Part shown: positions 62,128 through 64,000 of the stretch, in pieces
Layout of the letters: every line of letters begins with the position of its first letter
How positions within the stretch are numbered: position 1 is the first letter of the stretch
Source: Alitta virens
Lineage: Eukaryota; Annelida; Polychaeta; Phyllodocida; Nereididae
Assembly (NCBI GenBank): GCA_932294295.1
Contig: OW028580.1
Span: forward strand, 31,752,136 to 31,816,135
Direction of reading: 5' to 3'
DNA: 64,000 bases
Notes under the pieces: model-generated
The model's database searches: none
What the model saw: the letters and a program-made list of their open reading frames with translations, nothing else
Told to the model about the DNA's origin: nothing
Translations under genes and position numbers: made by a program

Positions 62128-63813
62128 AGCCCCGGTCTCACATAGCCAGTTTTGCCGTAGTGAACCCGTAGTAGCGCGGTTTCACACCATATATAGGGAA
62201 ATCCTGCCAAAACTGTTTTAACTTGCGCTTTTGTACAGTTTTGGGAGTATAGCTATAAATGGCACACCATTACAAACCAAATTTAGTGAAGATCTGACCA
62301 CTAGAAGCCGAGAAACAGTTGATTATATTACAACTTCAAGCCTTGCGAAACCCGTGATTGTTTGACGTCGTACCAATCTTCCACACATCTAAGATAAAAA
62401 CAAACTTGACGGCTGTTTTTTTTTTTTAAGAAACGGACTATATTTTTGTTTATTTTGATCTAGAATTGTTACAATAAAATAAATCCACTATATTAGTGCT
62501 ACTTTAAACAGTTAGGAGCTAAAAATCGTATATTACAGGATATTTATTGTATGCGTGGTGGTGCACCTGTCACGTCACTGCAGCGCCCTCTGTGAAGATA
62601 TAATCTCTGACGATTTAGCAAAAAAATATTATTTGCCATGCTTTATGACAAACATAATCTTAAAGAGCAGTAATAGCGTTTTAAACGTTTTTAGCACAAA
62701 CATATTTTTCTTATGCATCTTCAATGATTTCTCACTTTTGTAATCTCTAATATCCACGCACGTGCCACCATGACGTTGCGTCATGAGCAAGTAAACAAGA
62801 TCGAATTCTACCGATTGGCAACTTAAAATTGATCATTATTGAATTTTCAGGTATGTTAAGATGTGTTGTATAATTGATGTGTTTAACTGTTAGGATGGTC
62901 AGATTATAATTCTGTGACTTGCAATTTATGAGGAATGGCCTGTGACATCATTGGTGCCTATTCGTTTTTCTCTGATATTTTTTGAGGACGGCGTGACCAT
63001 CACAACTTTTTAAGTGTGATTTCCTTGTAAATTTGCTCTTATTTTAGGATAACTAAGTCAGTTCTGTGGCTAGTGATCACACACGAATGTAGAGAAATAT
63101 GTTGCCTACAATTATGACTTGAGTGATTTCGTCAGAAAATTGACATTATTCTTCAAATAGTGATTGTTTACAAAAGTGACTTTTTGAAAATGCCTTACGG
63201 GCTGAACCTAGCTACCTTCTCAGACGAATAACTCGCTTAATATTTGGTCTATTTTCGATCCAAAAACATGTATGGAATCAGTATTCAGCTATACTACAAT
63301 TCAGTCTTATTTAACGAAAATCCAACTTATATAAGGGGAGCAGCAGCCTTTTAAAGTATATACAACCCCCCTCCCTGCCTACGCTGATGCTGACGCTGGT
63401 AGCAGTCGGCGAGTTGCTCCTACAACTCGGCGGATTACTCCTGGAAGCCGTTGAGTTACTCCTACTACCCGTTGGCTTACTCCTAGTAAACCGCCGGCTT
63501 TACTACGGGTAAAATTAGGCACGGATAACTCGCCGGGTTCTACGGGTGACTCGACGGGTTCTACGGGTAACCCGCCGGCTTCCACAGGTAATCCGTCAAC
63601 TTTTTGGACACCCGGGAGTTTGCCACGGGTGAGCCATGCAAGTATGGCTCTTCCGGCTACCGGGCCCGAAGCTCCCGGCTGGCCACGGGTCCCAGGTGTT
63701 ACTCGACGGGTATCGCTGGGTATCCACGGGTAGCCATCTGGTTGGAGCCGGGAAGCGCATTGCGTAACCGTTATATAATACTACGGGAAAACTGGCTATG
63801 TGAGACCGAGGCT
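62128..63813. mobile_element. Longer copy of the same TIR family, ~1.7 kb
   Basis: Left end AGCCCCGGTCTCACATAGCC and right end GGCTATGTGAGACCGAGGCT. The right 430 bases carry the same ACGGGTGACTCGACGGG repeats. The middle 1.2 kb is unrelated to the 624-bp copy and may be a nested insert. Confidence 0.7.
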
Positions 63814-64000
63814 TTATGGGTTTCCAACTCAATGAATTTGGCTCTACATAAGATAAGGGTAGGTGTAAGATTGAAAATCAAGTATTCATGTACTCTTCAT
63901 CATTGAATCAGCTCAAAATTACCTAATGTTCTTCATAATCTATTACACATTACTGGGATGCATCCTTCTGAAATCACCCCTAATATCAATTGCATGAGTC

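Overview
This is animal nuclear DNA. Both gene families here are split into short exons with GT/AG introns, and the AT-rich space between them is packed with transposon remnants: tRNA-headed SINEs, LINE and Penelope-like fragments, a Ty3/Gypsy LTR element, and many terminal-inverted-repeat (TIR) elements. Extracellular Ig and LDL-receptor class A (LDLa) modules, and a tandemly amplified receptor family full of MITEs, suggest a marine invertebrate. A deuterostome is my guess, but the sequence alone does not fix the species.

Layout. (1) Positions 1-11,150 hold repeats, a GATA/GACA satellite and no gene I can support. (2) Positions 11,153-19,166 (+) carry the 3' part of a three-Ig-domain secreted or cell-surface protein of the lachesin/IgLON type. 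It has two mutually compatible acidic last exons. (3) Positions 23,398-61,725 (-) form a tandem cluster of single-pass receptors. Each gene is built as a signal-peptide exon, a canonical LDLa exon (type A), an LDLa exon with extra cysteines (type B), and one exon for the transmembrane segment and cytoplasmic tail. All internal boundaries are phase 1, and the tails carry PPxY/LPxY motifs. I count four complete genes, LD1 (23.4-27.0 kb), LD2 (31.6-34.8 kb), LD3 (47.5-50.4 kb) and LD4 (53.8-57.6 kb, A-B-A-B), plus two tail-less 5' modules at 42.4-43.3 and 59.3-61.7 kb. The architecture and PPxY tails resemble the LDLRAD3/LDLRAD4 group, whose tails recruit NEDD4-family ubiquitin ligases. (4) A Gypsy element (37.2-41.4 kb), a Penelope-like relic (43.9-45.9 kb), LINE 3' pieces and a 28S rRNA fragment (about 47.0 kb) sit between the receptor genes.

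The Ig gene and LD1 are convergent. All receptor genes point the same way, and each first exon has GATAAG-type motifs just upstream, which suggests shared control. LD1 and LD2 are a recent segmental duplication; different mobile elements have entered each copy since.

The most interesting signal is the modular receptor cluster: interchangeable phase-1 LDLa exons, an 8-cysteine LDLa variant, fast-changing tails (a triplicated PPxY unit in LD3, a GAT-repeat acidic tail in LD4), and orphan 5' modules that could act as alternative first exons.
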